Part shown: positions 27,622 through 36,237 of the stretch, in pieces
How positions within the stretch are numbered: position 1 is the first letter of the stretch
Layout: every line of letters starts with the position of its first letter
Assembly: GCA_025350145.1 (NCBI GenBank)
Contig: JANXYH010000099.1
Coordinates: 1 to 38,868, forward strand
DNA: 38,868 bases
DNA from: Burkholderiales bacterium
Lineage (GTDB): Bacteria > Pseudomonadota > Gammaproteobacteria > Burkholderiales > Burkholderiaceae_C
Reading direction: 5' to 3'
Notes under the pieces: model-generated
What the model was told of the DNA's origin: nothing
The model's input: only the letters and a program-made list of their open reading frames with translations
Databases searched by the model: none
Program-made: the position numbers and the translations under genes

Positions 27622-29142
27622 ATGGATCAAGCCGACCGCAGCCTGCGCCGCATCGTCATCGTCGGTGGCGGCTCGGCCGGCTGGATGGCGGCAGCGGCGC
27701 TGTCGGGCGCACTCGACCGGCGCTGCACGATCACTTTGATCGAGTCCGACGAGATCGGAACGGTCGGCGTAGGCGAGGCTACGATCCCGCCGATCCGATT
27801 GTTCAACCAGTTGCTGGGCCTGGACGAGGCCGATTTTCTCAAGCGCACCCAGGGCAGTTTCAAACTCGGCATCGAGTTCGTCGACTGGGCGCAGCAGGGC
27901 CAGCGCTATTTCCACCCGTTCGGGCCGCACGGCGTGCAGTTCGACATGTCGCCGCTGCACCAGTACTGGCTGCGCCGCCGCGGTCAGCCCGGCGCGCACA
28001 GCATCGACGAGTACTCGATGGCCTGGGCAGCGGCCAAGCGCGGCAAGTTCGACCGGCCGGTGGCCGACCCGCGCAACATCCTCTCAACCTACGACTACGC
28101 CTACCACTTCGACGCCGGCCTGTACGCCCGCTACCTTCGCCAGCTGGCCGAGCAGCGCAGCGTGCAGCGGCTCGAGGGCCGCATCCTCGGCTGCACCCAG
28201 AGCCAGGCCAACGGCCACATCGAGTCGGTGCGCCTGGCCGACGGCCGCGACGTGGCCGGCGACCTGTTCATCGACTGCTCGGGCTTTCGCGCCCTGCTGA
28301 TCGAAGGCGCGCTGCACACCGGCTATGAAGACTGGACCCATTGGCTGCCCTGCGACCGGGCCATGGCCATGCCCTGCGACAGTGCCGGCGAGCTCACGCC
28401 CTACACCCGCTCCACCGCGCGCACGGCCGGCTGGCAGTGGCGCATCCCGCTGCAGCACCGCATCGGCAACGGCTATGTCTATTGCAGCCAGTACATCAGC
28501 GACGACGAGGCCGCCGCCACCCTGGCGGCCAACCTCGACGGCCGGCGCCAAGCCGAGCCGCGGCCGTTGCGCTTCACCACCGGCCGGCGCAAGCTGTTCT
28601 GGCACAAGAACGTGGTCGCCCTGGGACTGGCCAGCGGCTTCATGGAGCCACTCGAATCGACCAGTCTGCACCTGGTGCAGTCGGGCATCTCACGCCTGCT
28701 GGCACTCTGGCCCGACCGAGATTTCGACCCGCTGGTGAGCGCCGAATACAACCGCATCGGCATCAACGAGTGCGAGCGCATCCGCGACTTCATCATCCTG
28801 CACTACAAGCTCACTGCCCGCGACGACGCGCCGCTCTGGCGTTACTGCGCGGCAATGGCCATCCCGGACACCCTGCAGTACAAGATCGACCACTTCAAGC
28901 GCTACGGCCGCCTGGTCAGCAAGGGCGACGACCTGTTCGGCAACGCCAGTTGGCTGGCGGTGCACATCGGTCAGTTGAACTTTCCGCAACGCCACGACCC
29001 GCTGGTCGACCTTCGGCCTGTCGACGGCGACGCGATGCTCGAACGCCAGCGCCTGGCGATGGTGCAGGCTGCACAGGCCATGCCGAGCCACGCCGACTTC
29101 ATCCGCCGCTTCTGTCCGGCCGCAGCGCTGCCCACAGGCTGA
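27622..29142 (+). CDS. Flavin-dependent halogenase (tryptophan-halogenase family) in a sugar operon
   Basis: 506 residues with every catalytic motif of flavin-dependent tryptophan halogenases. These are the FAD motif '[14 protein letters not shown]' (14-27), 'GVGEATIPP' (49-57), the active-site lysine K81 in 'GSFKLGIEF', 'WQWRIP' (271-276) and the catalytic-Glu region 'EPLEST' with E345. By family knowledge, FADH2 reacts with O2 and halide, and the lysine holds the hypohalous acid. A reductase would be needed and is not seen here. Family members beside TonB-dependent receptors and sugar genes are known in Caulobacter and Xanthomonas relatives, but their native role is unclear. The start has a CAAGGA ribosome-binding site. 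It is 52 bp after sucrose phosphorylase, probably in the same operon. Confidence 0.9.
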   Translation: MDQADRSLRRIVIVGGGSAGWMAAAALSGALDRRCTITLIESDEIGTVGVGEATIPPIRLFNQLLGLDEADFLKRTQGSFKLGIEFVDWAQQGQRYFHPFGPHGVQFDMSPLHQYWLRRRGQPGAHSIDEYSMAWAAAKRGKFDRPVADPRNILSTYDYAYHFDAGLYARYLRQLAEQRSVQRLEGRILGCTQSQANGHIESVRLADGRDVAGDLFIDCSGFRALLIEGALHTGYEDWTHWLPCDRAMAMPCDSAGELTPYTRSTARTAGWQWRIPLQHRIGNGYVYCSQYISDDEAAATLAANLDGRRQAEPRPLRFTTGRRKLFWHKNVVALGLASGFMEPLESTSLHLVQSGISRLLALWPDRDFDPLVSAEYNRIGINECERIRDFIILHYKLTARDDAPLWRYCAAMAIPDTLQYKIDHFKRYGRLVSKGDDLFGNASWLAVHIGQLNFPQRHDPLVDLRPVDGDAMLERQRLAMVQAAQAMPSHADFIRRFCPAAALPTG

Positions 29143-29514
29143 GCCGCGACGGCGCTAAGGGCGCTGGCGCCTGGCGCCTGGCGACCCCGGCGGCGCACCT
29201 GCGCACGCATCTGCAACCGTTTCTGCTGGAACCCGCAGCAGCGGCTGGAACTGGCGGTCTCTGCAACCGATCTCCATCAGCTCCCGGACGCCCGCCCAGC
29301 GCCCCGCTGCGGCGAGGGCAGGACACACCTGTCGCTGCTACACCACAGACCCATCATGGTTTACCCGCAATTCTTGGTTGATCTCTGCGTAAACCCTTGT
29401 TTGCAATCGTTTGCTTTTCGACAATCATGGCGTCAGTCCGGAAGCTTGCGCCTGCCAACTGCAGGGCGCAGCCCGCCACCCGCTCACCCCACCACCAGCT
29501 CCATCGGAGACGCC
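29143..29514. other. Intergenic/leader region upstream of the TonB-dependent receptor
   Basis: 372 bp without a supportable gene. It holds the promoter/operator at 29394-29431 and two weaker operator-like sites (29212-29225 and 29262-29275). The receptor mRNA leader would be about 83 nt. Short GGCGCCT repeats near 29166-29184 look like low-complexity sequence. Confidence 0.6.
29394..29431 (+). promoter_or_regulatory. Promoter with LacI-type operator for the TonB-dependent receptor
   Basis: The operator TGCAATCGTTTGCT (29402-29415) has a CG centre and half-sites TGCAATC and AGCAAAC. A plausible sigma-70 promoter surrounds it: -35 TTGTTT (29397-29402), 17-bp spacer, -10 GACAAT (29420-29425). 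The operator lies inside the spacer, a position where bound repressor would block RNA polymerase. It is conserved with the site at 24573-24610. Confidence 0.65.
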
Positions 29515-31995
29515 ATGAAAAAAACCCGCATCAGCCCCCAGCGCGGCCTGCAAATGACCCAGATCGCGGCACTGCTGGCCACGCCCATGTTCGCGATGAC
29601 TTTCGCGGCACCGGCGGCTGCCCAGACCGCCCAGGCGGCTGACGACGTCGGCGGCCTGAACCGCGTCGTCGTCACGGCCACCAGCCAAGCCAAGTCCAAG
29701 CTGCGCAGCTCGCTGTCAGTGACCGACGTGGACCAGGACACGATCAGGGACTTCGCGCCGCGCTCAGAGGCGGAAATCCTCCACCTGATCCCCGGCATCC
29801 GCGCTGAGAGCTCGGCCGGCCCCGGCGGCAACTCGAACATTTCGGTGCGTGGCCTGCCGTTGGCCGACGGTGGCGCCAAGTATGTGCAGCTCCAGGAAGA
29901 CGGCTTGCCGACGGTCGCGTTTGGCGACATGAATTTCGCCAACAACGACTACTGGACGCGCTTTGACTACAACGTCGACCGCATCCAGACCGTTCGCGGC
30001 GGTTCATCGTCCACCGCAGCTTCGCACGCCCCGGGTGCGGTCATCAACTTCATCAGCAAGACCGGCGAACGCGCCGGTGGCTCGGTTGGCCTGTCGCGCG
30101 GCATTGACTTCAACGAGACCCGGTTCGACGGCGAGTACGGTGCCAAGCTGGCCCCGGATCTGCGCTTTCACGTCGGCGGCTATTTCCGCGACGGCGAAGG
30201 CCCGCGCAAAACCGGCACCAACTCCTTGCACGGCTACCAGATCAAGGCCAACCTGACCAAGACCTTCAACGGCGGCGCGGGCTTCCTCCGCGTCAACCTG
30301 AAGCTGCTCGACGAACATGCGCCGACCTACACCGACATGCCGGCCACGGGCACCAAGTCCGGTGACACCATCGGCGGATTCAAGGCCCTGCCGAACTACA
30401 ACATCCAGTCCGATTCGCAGTACTCGCCCTACGTGTCGTCTATTCCCACGGTCGGCCCGGTCGGCACGGCGGTTGGCACGACCAGCCTGCAAAACGGCAT
30501 CGTGGTCAACGCCAAGGCGCTGGGATTCGAATTCGAAAATGACATCGGCAGCGGTGTCGTGATGAACAACAAGTTCCGCTACAACTCGCACAGCGGCGCC
30601 TTCCAGACGACCTTTGCCGGCTTCAACACCTTGGCCGACATCCTCGGCGGCTACCCGGCCGGCGCGGTGCCGAAGTACCTCAATGGCCCGCAGGCGGGCC
30701 AGACGGTGACCACGGCCAACCTGGCCAACGGCCTGATTTCGACCGGCCCCGGCATCAATACCCAGACTCCGAACGCCAACCATTGGGTCAACGACCTGAG
30801 CCTGAGCAAGAAGTTTGGCGACATCACGGCGCGTGGTGGCGTCTACCTGTCCAACCAGACCGTCAAGCAGGTCTGGTCGATCAGCCCGCTGCTGCAGGAA
30901 GTCGGCACCAAGGGCGCCTTGATTGATGTCTACAACGCTGCTGGCGTCGCGCTGACCACCATGGGTCTGACCGGCTTCAACAACAACTGGGGCGATTGCT
31001 GCGCCCGCCAGGTGAACGCGAACTTTGCGACCACCTCGCCCTATGCCTCGCTGGCGATGGAAATGGGCGCCTGGGACTTCGACGCCAGCCTGCGCCACGA
31101 CAGCATGCGCGCCAGCGGCACGATGGCCTTCGGCACGGCGGCCAACCGCCGCGTCGATGTCAATGGCAATGGTGTGATCGACGGCGCCGAAGGCTCGGTG
31201 ATGTTGGTGGACACCGCTGCGGCCCGTCCGCTGGACTACGCGGTGAGCCTGAACTCCTACTCGCTGGGCGCGAACTACCGGCTCAGCGACGGGTTGTCCA
31301 TGTTCGTTCGCACCAGCCAGGGCGGCCGCATCACCGCTGACCGGGTCGACTTGGGCGCGGTCGATGCGCAAGGTCGCATCAAAGCTGGCGCGGCCAACCG
31401 CTTCCTCGGCAAGGTCACCCAGCATGAGCTTGGCGTGAAGAATCGCGGCACCGTCGGATCCGGCAAATATGGCCTGTACGCGACGTTGTTCCAAACCAGC
31501 ACCACCGAGTACAGCTACGACCAGACGCGCATCACCCGTGGCCTGGATCCGATCCAGACCGACAAATTCAAGGCCAATGGCGTGGAGCTGGAGTCGGTGT
31601 TCTCGTTCGGCATGTTCGCTGTCAATGCCAACGCGACCTATACCGACATGAAGAACTCGGCCGGTTTCACACCACACTCCAACCCGAAGTGGTTGTACAC
31701 CGTCAGCCCGCGCGTCACTGTCGGCCCGGTGGTGGTCGGCGCGACGATTGTTGGCCAGACCAAGGCGCCCAACGACGACACGCCGGCTGCGGGTTACGCC
31801 GAGGGCCACATGATCGTCAATGCCTTCGCCTCGATCGACGTCACCGATCGGGCCTTGCTCTCAATCAACATGAGCAACGTCTTCAACACCATCGCCTCAT
31901 CGGGTAGCGTCGGCACCACCTCGACGCCGGGCCTGTACCACTTCCGTCCTGAGGTCGGTCGCACGCTCAACGCGACGCTGCGCTACAGCTTCTGA
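29515..31995 (+). CDS. TonB-dependent outer-membrane receptor (predicted sugar receptor)
   Basis: Energised outer-membrane importer of 826 residues. The ATG at 29515 follows a GGAGA site. The Sec signal peptide runs to about residue 36 ('AAPAAA-Q'). A TonB-box-like 'NRVVVTAT' near 50 is followed by the plug domain (about 60-180) with 'LIPGIRAES', 'ISVRGLPLADGG', 'LQEDGLPT' and 'VRGGSSSTAASHAPGAVINFISK'-type sequence. The beta-barrel ends with the terminal Phe ('RYSF') needed for outer-membrane insertion. An EF-hand-like calcium loop 'DVNGNGVIDGAE' occupies residues 548-559, probably in a surface loop. Its operator is shared with sugar genes on both sides, so an oligosaccharide such as raffinose or sucrose is the likely cargo; siderophore uptake is the less likely alternative. 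Confidence 0.92.
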   Translation: MKKTRISPQRGLQMTQIAALLATPMFAMTFAAPAAAQTAQAADDVGGLNRVVVTATSQAKSKLRSSLSVTDVDQDTIRDFAPRSEAEILHLIPGIRAESSAGPGGNSNISVRGLPLADGGAKYVQLQEDGLPTVAFGDMNFANNDYWTRFDYNVDRIQTVRGGSSSTAASHAPGAVINFISKTGERAGGSVGLSRGIDFNETRFDGEYGAKLAPDLRFHVGGYFRDGEGPRKTGTNSLHGYQIKANLTKTFNGGAGFLRVNLKLLDEHAPTYTDMPATGTKSGDTIGGFKALPNYNIQSDSQYSPYVSSIPTVGPVGTAVGTTSLQNGIVVNAKALGFEFENDIGSGVVMNNKFRYNSHSGAFQTTFAGFNTLADILGGYPAGAVPKYLNGPQAGQTVTTANLANGLISTGPGINTQTPNANHWVNDLSLSKKFGDITARGGVYLSNQTVKQVWSISPLLQEVGTKGALIDVYNAAGVALTTMGLTGFNNNWGDCCARQVNANFATTSPYASLAMEMGAWDFDASLRHDSMRASGTMAFGTAANRRVDVNGNGVIDGAEGSVMLVDTAAARPLDYAVSLNSYSLGANYRLSDGLSMFVRTSQGGRITADRVDLGAVDAQGRIKAGAANRFLGKVTQHELGVKNRGTVGSGKYGLYATLFQTSTTEYSYDQTRITRGLDPIQTDKFKANGVELESVFSFGMFAVNANATYTDMKNSAGFTPHSNPKWLYTVSPRVTVGPVVVGATIVGQTKAPNDDTPAAGYAEGHMIVNAFASIDVTDRALLSINMSNVFNTIASSGSVGTTSTPGLYHFRPEVGRTLNATLRYSF

Positions 31996-32018
31996 GCGAA
32001 CTCGCCGGCGGCAGTACG

Positions 32019-32050
32019 AAAAGGGGGCTTCGGCCCCCTTTTTTTATTTT
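32019..32050 (+). terminator. Rho-independent terminator after the TonB-dependent receptor
   Basis: A 10-bp stem (AAAAGGGGGC with GCCCCCTTTT) closed by a stable TTCG tetraloop, followed by a T-run and more T-rich sequence. It begins 23 bp after the receptor stop. It lies between convergent genes and the A-run on its left side could also let it stop minus-strand transcripts from the alpha-galactosidase. Confidence 0.92.
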
Positions 32051-32084
32051 CAGCGTTGGATCCGCCAGGCCAATACCGATCGGG

Positions 32085-34277
32085 TCAGAGCCGGCTCAGA
32101 TGGACCATGAAGGCCGTCTCCGCTTTGCAGCGCGGCAGCGCCAGGCCGGCCTCGGCCAGCCAGGCACCATCGATGAGCGCGCCGGGTTCGCCGCGCAGCG
32201 ACTCCAGCCAGGGCGCGGTGCTGTCCAGCGACCTGCGGCCGATCTGGCTGTCGGGTTCGACCTGGCGCAGCCGGTAGCGGGCGCTGCGGTCGAGCATGGG
32301 CAGGCGCAGCAGCGGCATGTAGCGCAGGGTACTGGGTGCCGTGCGGTAGACCAGCAGCAGCAGCTCGGCGGCGTCGCCATGGGCCTGCCAGACCACGCTG
32401 TCGCCGGTCTCGCCCAACCACACCCGGCCATGGTGCAGGCGCTCGCGCCAGCGCTTGTACAGCCGCAGCCAATCGCCGAGTTGGGTGAGCGCGGGCGCAT
32501 CGAGTTGGCGCAGGTCGAACTCCAGCCCGAAGTGCCCGGGCAAGGCCACCGCCGCGCGAAAATCCATGCCCTGGCTGCGGCCGGTGCTGTGCGCCGGGGC
32601 GGTGCCGACATGCGCGCCCATCACCTCGGGCGGGAAGAATTGCAGGTAGCCGCGTTGGGTGTCGATCCGCGCCAGGGCGTCGATGCAATCGCTGGTCCAG
32701 ACCCGGTGGGCATGGCGCAGCACGGCAAAGTCGATGCGCCCGCCGCCACCCGAGCAGCTTTCGATCTCCAGCGCCGGATGGGCGGCGCGCAAACGATCCA
32801 TCAGGGCGTAGACGGCCAGCACTTGGGCGCGGTAGCCGGGGCGGCCATCGGCCAGGCCGGCGCAGCTCAAGTCGCGGTTGTGGTCCCACTTCAGATAGTC
32901 GATGGCGTGGGCGCGCACCAGCGCTTCGATCTTGTCGAACAGGTAGTCGGCGACCTCGGGGCGGGCGATGTCCAGCACCAACTGGTTGCGTGCAGTCAGC
33001 ATCGGCCGGCCATCGAGTTGCAGCGCCCAGTCGGGGTGGGCGCGGTGCAGTTCGCTGTCGGGGTTGACCATCTCGGGCTCGACCCACAGGCCGAACTCCA
33101 TGCCCAAACGCCGCACATGGGCCACCAGGGGGCCCAGGCCGAGCGGGAACTTGGCGGCGTCTGGCCACCAGTCGCCCAGCGCCGCGCGGTCGTGGTGGCG
33201 GCCTTGGAACCAGCCGTCGTCGACCACGAAGCGCTCGACCCCGACGGCGGCGGCGGCGTCGGCCAGGGCCATCACCTTGGCGGGCTCGAGGTCGAAATAA
33301 AAGCCCTCCCAGGTGTTGAGGTGGACCGGGCGCGGGCGCATCGCGCCGCCGGCCCAGGGCAGCCGGGCGCGCAACTCGGCATGGAAGTTGGCGGCCAGGC
33401 CGTTCAGGCCCTGGGTCGAGCAACTGGCCACGATCTCGGGCGTGTCCAGGGTCTGGCCCGGGGCCAGCAGGCCTTCGCCCGGCGACAACCATTCGCCCAA
33501 CTGCCATTGGTACTGGCCGTCGTGCAGCCACTCAATCGTTTGCTGGTGGTTGCCCGACCAGGCCAGATGCGCGCCATAGACCAGCCCGGCGTCGGCGTCG
33601 GCGCCGGGGGTGGTCACCACCGCGCCGGGAAAGTTGTCGTGCGAGGTGCGGCCGCGCCGGTTCTCGCGCCGCCACAGGCTGCGCGACAAGACCTCGGTCT
33701 GCAACTGGAACTCGTGCATGTGCTGGCCGAAATAGGAGCGCACCGCCGTGCAGCGCGCCGGCAGCGGCAGGGTGCCGGCGGCCAGCCACTGCAAGTCCAG
33801 CGCGTCCGCGCCGAGGTTGGTCAATCGGCTGCTCAAGGTCAGCACGTCGCTGGCGGCGTCCAGGTGCAGGCGCAGCTCCAGGCGCAACTGGGCGACCGGG
33901 TCGGTCAGGGCCAGCCGCAGGGTCTGCGGGTCGGGGGTTTGCAGCAGGCACTCGCTGAAGGCCTGGGCGAAGGCGCGGCCGCTGCGGTGCGCCAGCAATG
34001 CGCTCTGGCCAAACCAGCCGACGCCGAAGGTTGGCGCCAGGGTCAGCGGCTGGTCGTGGTCGAGCATGAACGACGGCAGCGGCCGCAGCGCGCGCAGCGG
34101 TGCCGGCGGCAGCGCCCCCGACGCCAGGCGCGGGCCCCAGTAGCGCCACAGCGGCGCGTCGTCGTCCTGCCACTCGATCAGCAGGCTGCTGTGGCGGCCA
34201 TGCAGCGCGGCGAACTGGGGCGGTGCGGTGGGCAGTGCGGTGTAGCTCAAGTTGCGGCTCCAGTGGACGCTTGACAA
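32085..34277 (-). CDS. Alpha-galactosidase (GH36)
   Basis: Hydrolyses terminal alpha-1,6-galactose from melibiose, raffinose and related oligosaccharides. It is about 730 residues, the usual GH36 size. An N-terminal beta-supersandwich domain is followed by the (beta/alpha)8 catalytic domain. The nucleophile is D465 in 'YLKWDHNRDL' and the acid/base lies in 'WTSDCID' (D530). 'FVVDDGWF' near 345 and 'ESCSGGGGRID' near 505 bind the sugar. The frame is open far upstream through the neighbouring permease, so the start is uncertain. The TTG at 34277 gives a sensible N-terminus ('SSVHWSRNLSYTAL') and has a GGTGG site upstream. No signal peptide is seen, so it is probably cytoplasmic. It is divergent from the sugar ABC operon. 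Confidence 0.92.
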   Translation of the reverse strand: MSSVHWSRNLSYTALPTAPPQFAALHGRHSSLLIEWQDDDAPLWRYWGPRLASGALPPAPLRALRPLPSFMLDHDQPLTLAPTFGVGWFGQSALLAHRSGRAFAQAFSECLLQTPDPQTLRLALTDPVAQLRLELRLHLDAASDVLTLSSRLTNLGADALDLQWLAAGTLPLPARCTAVRSYFGQHMHEFQLQTEVLSRSLWRRENRRGRTSHDNFPGAVVTTPGADADAGLVYGAHLAWSGNHQQTIEWLHDGQYQWQLGEWLSPGEGLLAPGQTLDTPEIVASCSTQGLNGLAANFHAELRARLPWAGGAMRPRPVHLNTWEGFYFDLEPAKVMALADAAAAVGVERFVVDDGWFQGRHHDRAALGDWWPDAAKFPLGLGPLVAHVRRLGMEFGLWVEPEMVNPDSELHRAHPDWALQLDGRPMLTARNQLVLDIARPEVADYLFDKIEALVRAHAIDYLKWDHNRDLSCAGLADGRPGYRAQVLAVYALMDRLRAAHPALEIESCSGGGGRIDFAVLRHAHRVWTSDCIDALARIDTQRGYLQFFPPEVMGAHVGTAPAHSTGRSQGMDFRAAVALPGHFGLEFDLRQLDAPALTQLGDWLRLYKRWRERLHHGRVWLGETGDSVVWQAHGDAAELLLLVYRTAPSTLRYMPLLRLPMLDRSARYRLRQVEPDSQIGRRSLDSTAPWLESLRGEPGALIDGAWLAEAGLALPRCKAETAFMVHLSRL

Positions 34278-34354
34278 GTCATGCCAGCCACCGCTGGCGC
34301 TGGCGCCAGCGCGCCGCCATCGGTGGTGTGCGCCATGGTAGCCGCAGGCCAAGC

Positions 34355-34393
34355 TGCAATCGATTGCCAGATGGTCGGGCCAACGCCCATAAT
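34355..34393 (+). promoter_or_regulatory. Promoter with palindromic operator between alpha-galactosidase and sugar ABC operon
   Basis: GCAATCGATTGC (34356-34367) is a perfect 12-bp palindrome of the same type as the two operators upstream of the MFS operon and receptor. It overlaps -35 TTGCCA (34364-34369, 5/6 consensus), which is followed after 18 bp by -10 CATAAT (34388-34393, 5/6). This would start transcription near 34400, about 25 nt before the permease ATG. It is also 78 bp upstream of the alpha-galactosidase start, so one dimer could control both directions. Confidence 0.7.
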
Positions 34394-34424
34394 CCGCGCC
34401 CATGGCCACGCCCAGCAACGCCCC

Positions 34425-35327
34425 ATGAGCACTGCTGCCACGAGCGGCCGGCCGCAGCGCGGGCTGTCGCAGGCGCAAACCGCCTGGCTGATGCTGGCGC
34501 CGGCGCTGCTGGGCTTTGTGCTGTTCTATGCCTGGCCGGCGGCGCGGGCGGTGGCCATCAGTTTCACCGACTGGAACCTGCTGCGCCCAGCCCACGATGT
34601 CGGCTGGGCCAACTATGCGCGGCTGCTCAACGACGGCCAATTCTGGCGCGGCATGCAGTTGTCGCTCTATTACGCGCTGCTCAACATCCCGCTGCAGACC
34701 GTGCTCGGCCTGGGCCTGGCGCTGGCGATGGACCGGCTGACGCGCTCGCTGTTCGTGCGCGCTGTGCTGCTGCTGTCCTACCTGCTGTCCAACGTGCTGG
34801 TGGCGATGGTCTGGCTGTGGCTGCTGGACCCGACCCTGGGCGCGCTCAACCACCTGATCTCGGCCGTCGGCGGCACGCCGCAGCCCTTCTTTGCCAGCCC
34901 CGAGCAATCGCTGGCGACGGTGGCGGCGGTCAATGTCTGGCGCCACATGGGGCTGGTCGCGCTGCTGTTCCTGGCCGGCTTGCAGAACATCCCGCGCTCG
35001 CTCTACGAGGCCGCAGCGATGGAGGGCGCCAGCGAGTGGCAGATCCTGCGCCGCATCACCCTGCCACTGCTGCGCCCGGTGATGGTCTTCGTGCTGGTCA
35101 CGAGTGTCACCGGGGCATTGCAGATCTTCGACACCGTCGCGGTCACCACCCAGGGCGGCCCGGAGGACGCCAGCCGCGTGGTCGTCTACTACATCGTGCA
35201 GAACGCCTTCGGCTACCTGCGCATGGGCTATGCCTCGGCGATGTCGGTGGTGCTGTGCGCGGTGATGCTGCTCTACACCGCGATTCAGATGCGGCTGATG
35301 CGCGCCGACCACCACGATCTGGCCTGA
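34425..35327 (+). CDS. Sugar ABC transporter permease (MalF/UgpA type)
   Basis: Inner-membrane permease of a CUT1-family carbohydrate importer, 300 residues from the ATG at 34425. The N-terminal helix 'AWLMLAPALLGFVLFYAWP' is followed by 'AISFTDWNLL', typical of the family. Six membrane segments are apparent. The EAA coupling loop is 'SLYEAAAMEGASEWQILRRITLPLL' type near residue 200. An upstream extension to 34281 is open but overlaps the promoter and is rejected. First gene of the operon permease-permease-binding protein-ATPase. Confidence 0.93.
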   Translation: MSTAATSGRPQRGLSQAQTAWLMLAPALLGFVLFYAWPAARAVAISFTDWNLLRPAHDVGWANYARLLNDGQFWRGMQLSLYYALLNIPLQTVLGLGLALAMDRLTRSLFVRAVLLLSYLLSNVLVAMVWLWLLDPTLGALNHLISAVGGTPQPFFASPEQSLATVAAVNVWRHMGLVALLFLAGLQNIPRSLYEAAAMEGASEWQILRRITLPLLRPVMVFVLVTSVTGALQIFDTVAVTTQGGPEDASRVVVYYIVQNAFGYLRMGYASAMSVVLCAVMLLYTAIQMRLMRADHHDLA

Positions 35328-35346
35328 GCCGCTGACCGCGCCCGCC

Positions 35347-36237
35347 ATGGCCCCGTCGCTCGCCCGCATCTCAATTGGCCGCGCCCTGGCCTGGCTGGCG
35401 CTGGGCGGGATGATGTTGATCACGTTGGCGCCGCTGTGGCTGATGCTGCGCACCGCCGTCGAGCACCCGCTGGCGCTGCTGCAGGGCGCCCAGCGCTGGT
35501 GGCCGCAGGAGCCCACCCTGATCAATTTCCAGCGCCTGTTCGGCGCCCTCTCGGCGGCCGAGAACCAGGCCCTGGGCGGCTCGGGTGCGGAGATCAACTT
35601 CCTCGCTGCGCTCGGCCGTTCGCTGCTGTTCACCGCCCTGGTGGTGAGCCTGCAGACCGCCAGCAGTGCGATGGCCGCCTATGCCTTTGCGCGGCTGAAA
35701 TTTGCCGGCCGGCAACTCCTGTTCACCTTGTTCATGACCTCGATGATGCTGCCCGGGGTGGTGCTGTTCATCCCCAACTTCATCCTCATCCGCGACCTGG
35801 GTTGGCTCAACACCATGGCCGGCATGGTGGCGCCGTTCGCGCTGATGTCGGGTTTCTCGATCTTCTTCCTGCGCCAGTTCTTCCTGGCCTTGCCGCGCGA
35901 CCTGGAGGAGGCCGCGCGGCTGGACGGCGCCAGCCCGTGGCTGACGTTTCGGTGCATCGTGTTGCCGCTGAACCTGGCGCCGCTGGCGACCGTGGCGGTG
36001 CTGACCGGCATAGGTGCCTGGAACGAGTTCTTCTGGCCCTACATCGTCGCCCCAGGCGAGGACCACCAGTTGCTGCCGGTGGCGCTGATGTCGTTCAAAT
36101 CCCAGTCGCCGCAGGGCATGGTCGACTGGACCGGGCTGATGGCCGCCAGCAGCCTGGCCCTGGTGCCGACCCTGCTGTTGCTGCTGCTGGCCGGGCGCAA
36201 GGTGGTCGAGTCGGTGCAGTTCAGCGGCGGCAAATGA
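35347..36237 (+). CDS. Sugar ABC transporter permease (MalG/UgpE type)
   Basis: Second CUT1 permease, 296 residues, six membrane segments. The coupling loop 'DLEEAARLDGASPWLTFRCIVLPL' type lies near residue 185, and 'GAWNEFFWPYIV' near 222 is a MalG-like mark. It begins 19 bp after the first permease, and its stop overlaps the binding-protein ATG (ATGA). The segment 'LGGSGAEINFLAALGRSLLFT' (about 77-97) precedes the conserved core. Confidence 0.93.
   Translation: MAPSLARISIGRALAWLALGGMMLITLAPLWLMLRTAVEHPLALLQGAQRWWPQEPTLINFQRLFGALSAAENQALGGSGAEINFLAALGRSLLFTALVVSLQTASSAMAAYAFARLKFAGRQLLFTLFMTSMMLPGVVLFIPNFILIRDLGWLNTMAGMVAPFALMSGFSIFFLRQFFLALPRDLEEAARLDGASPWLTFRCIVLPLNLAPLATVAVLTGIGAWNEFFWPYIVAPGEDHQLLPVALMSFKSQSPQGMVDWTGLMAASSLALVPTLLLLLLAGRKVVESVQFSGGK

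Noticed and set aside
29515-31995. Siderophore receptor
   Set aside because: No Fur-box or iron genes nearby; the promoter is shared with sugar genes. It cannot be excluded without experiment, but sugar uptake is favoured.
33528-33546. Operator-like CAATCGTTTGCTG inside the alpha-galactosidase gene
   Set aside because: It shares part of the core, but lies mid-gene in well-conserved coding sequence and lacks the left half-site; probably chance.
34278-35633. N-terminal extension of the alpha-galactosidase frame to 1182 residues on the minus strand
   Set aside because: The extra sequence is antisense to the sugar permease genes, is low-complexity (Arg/Gln/His-rich) and has no domain; GH36 enzymes are about 700-740 residues.
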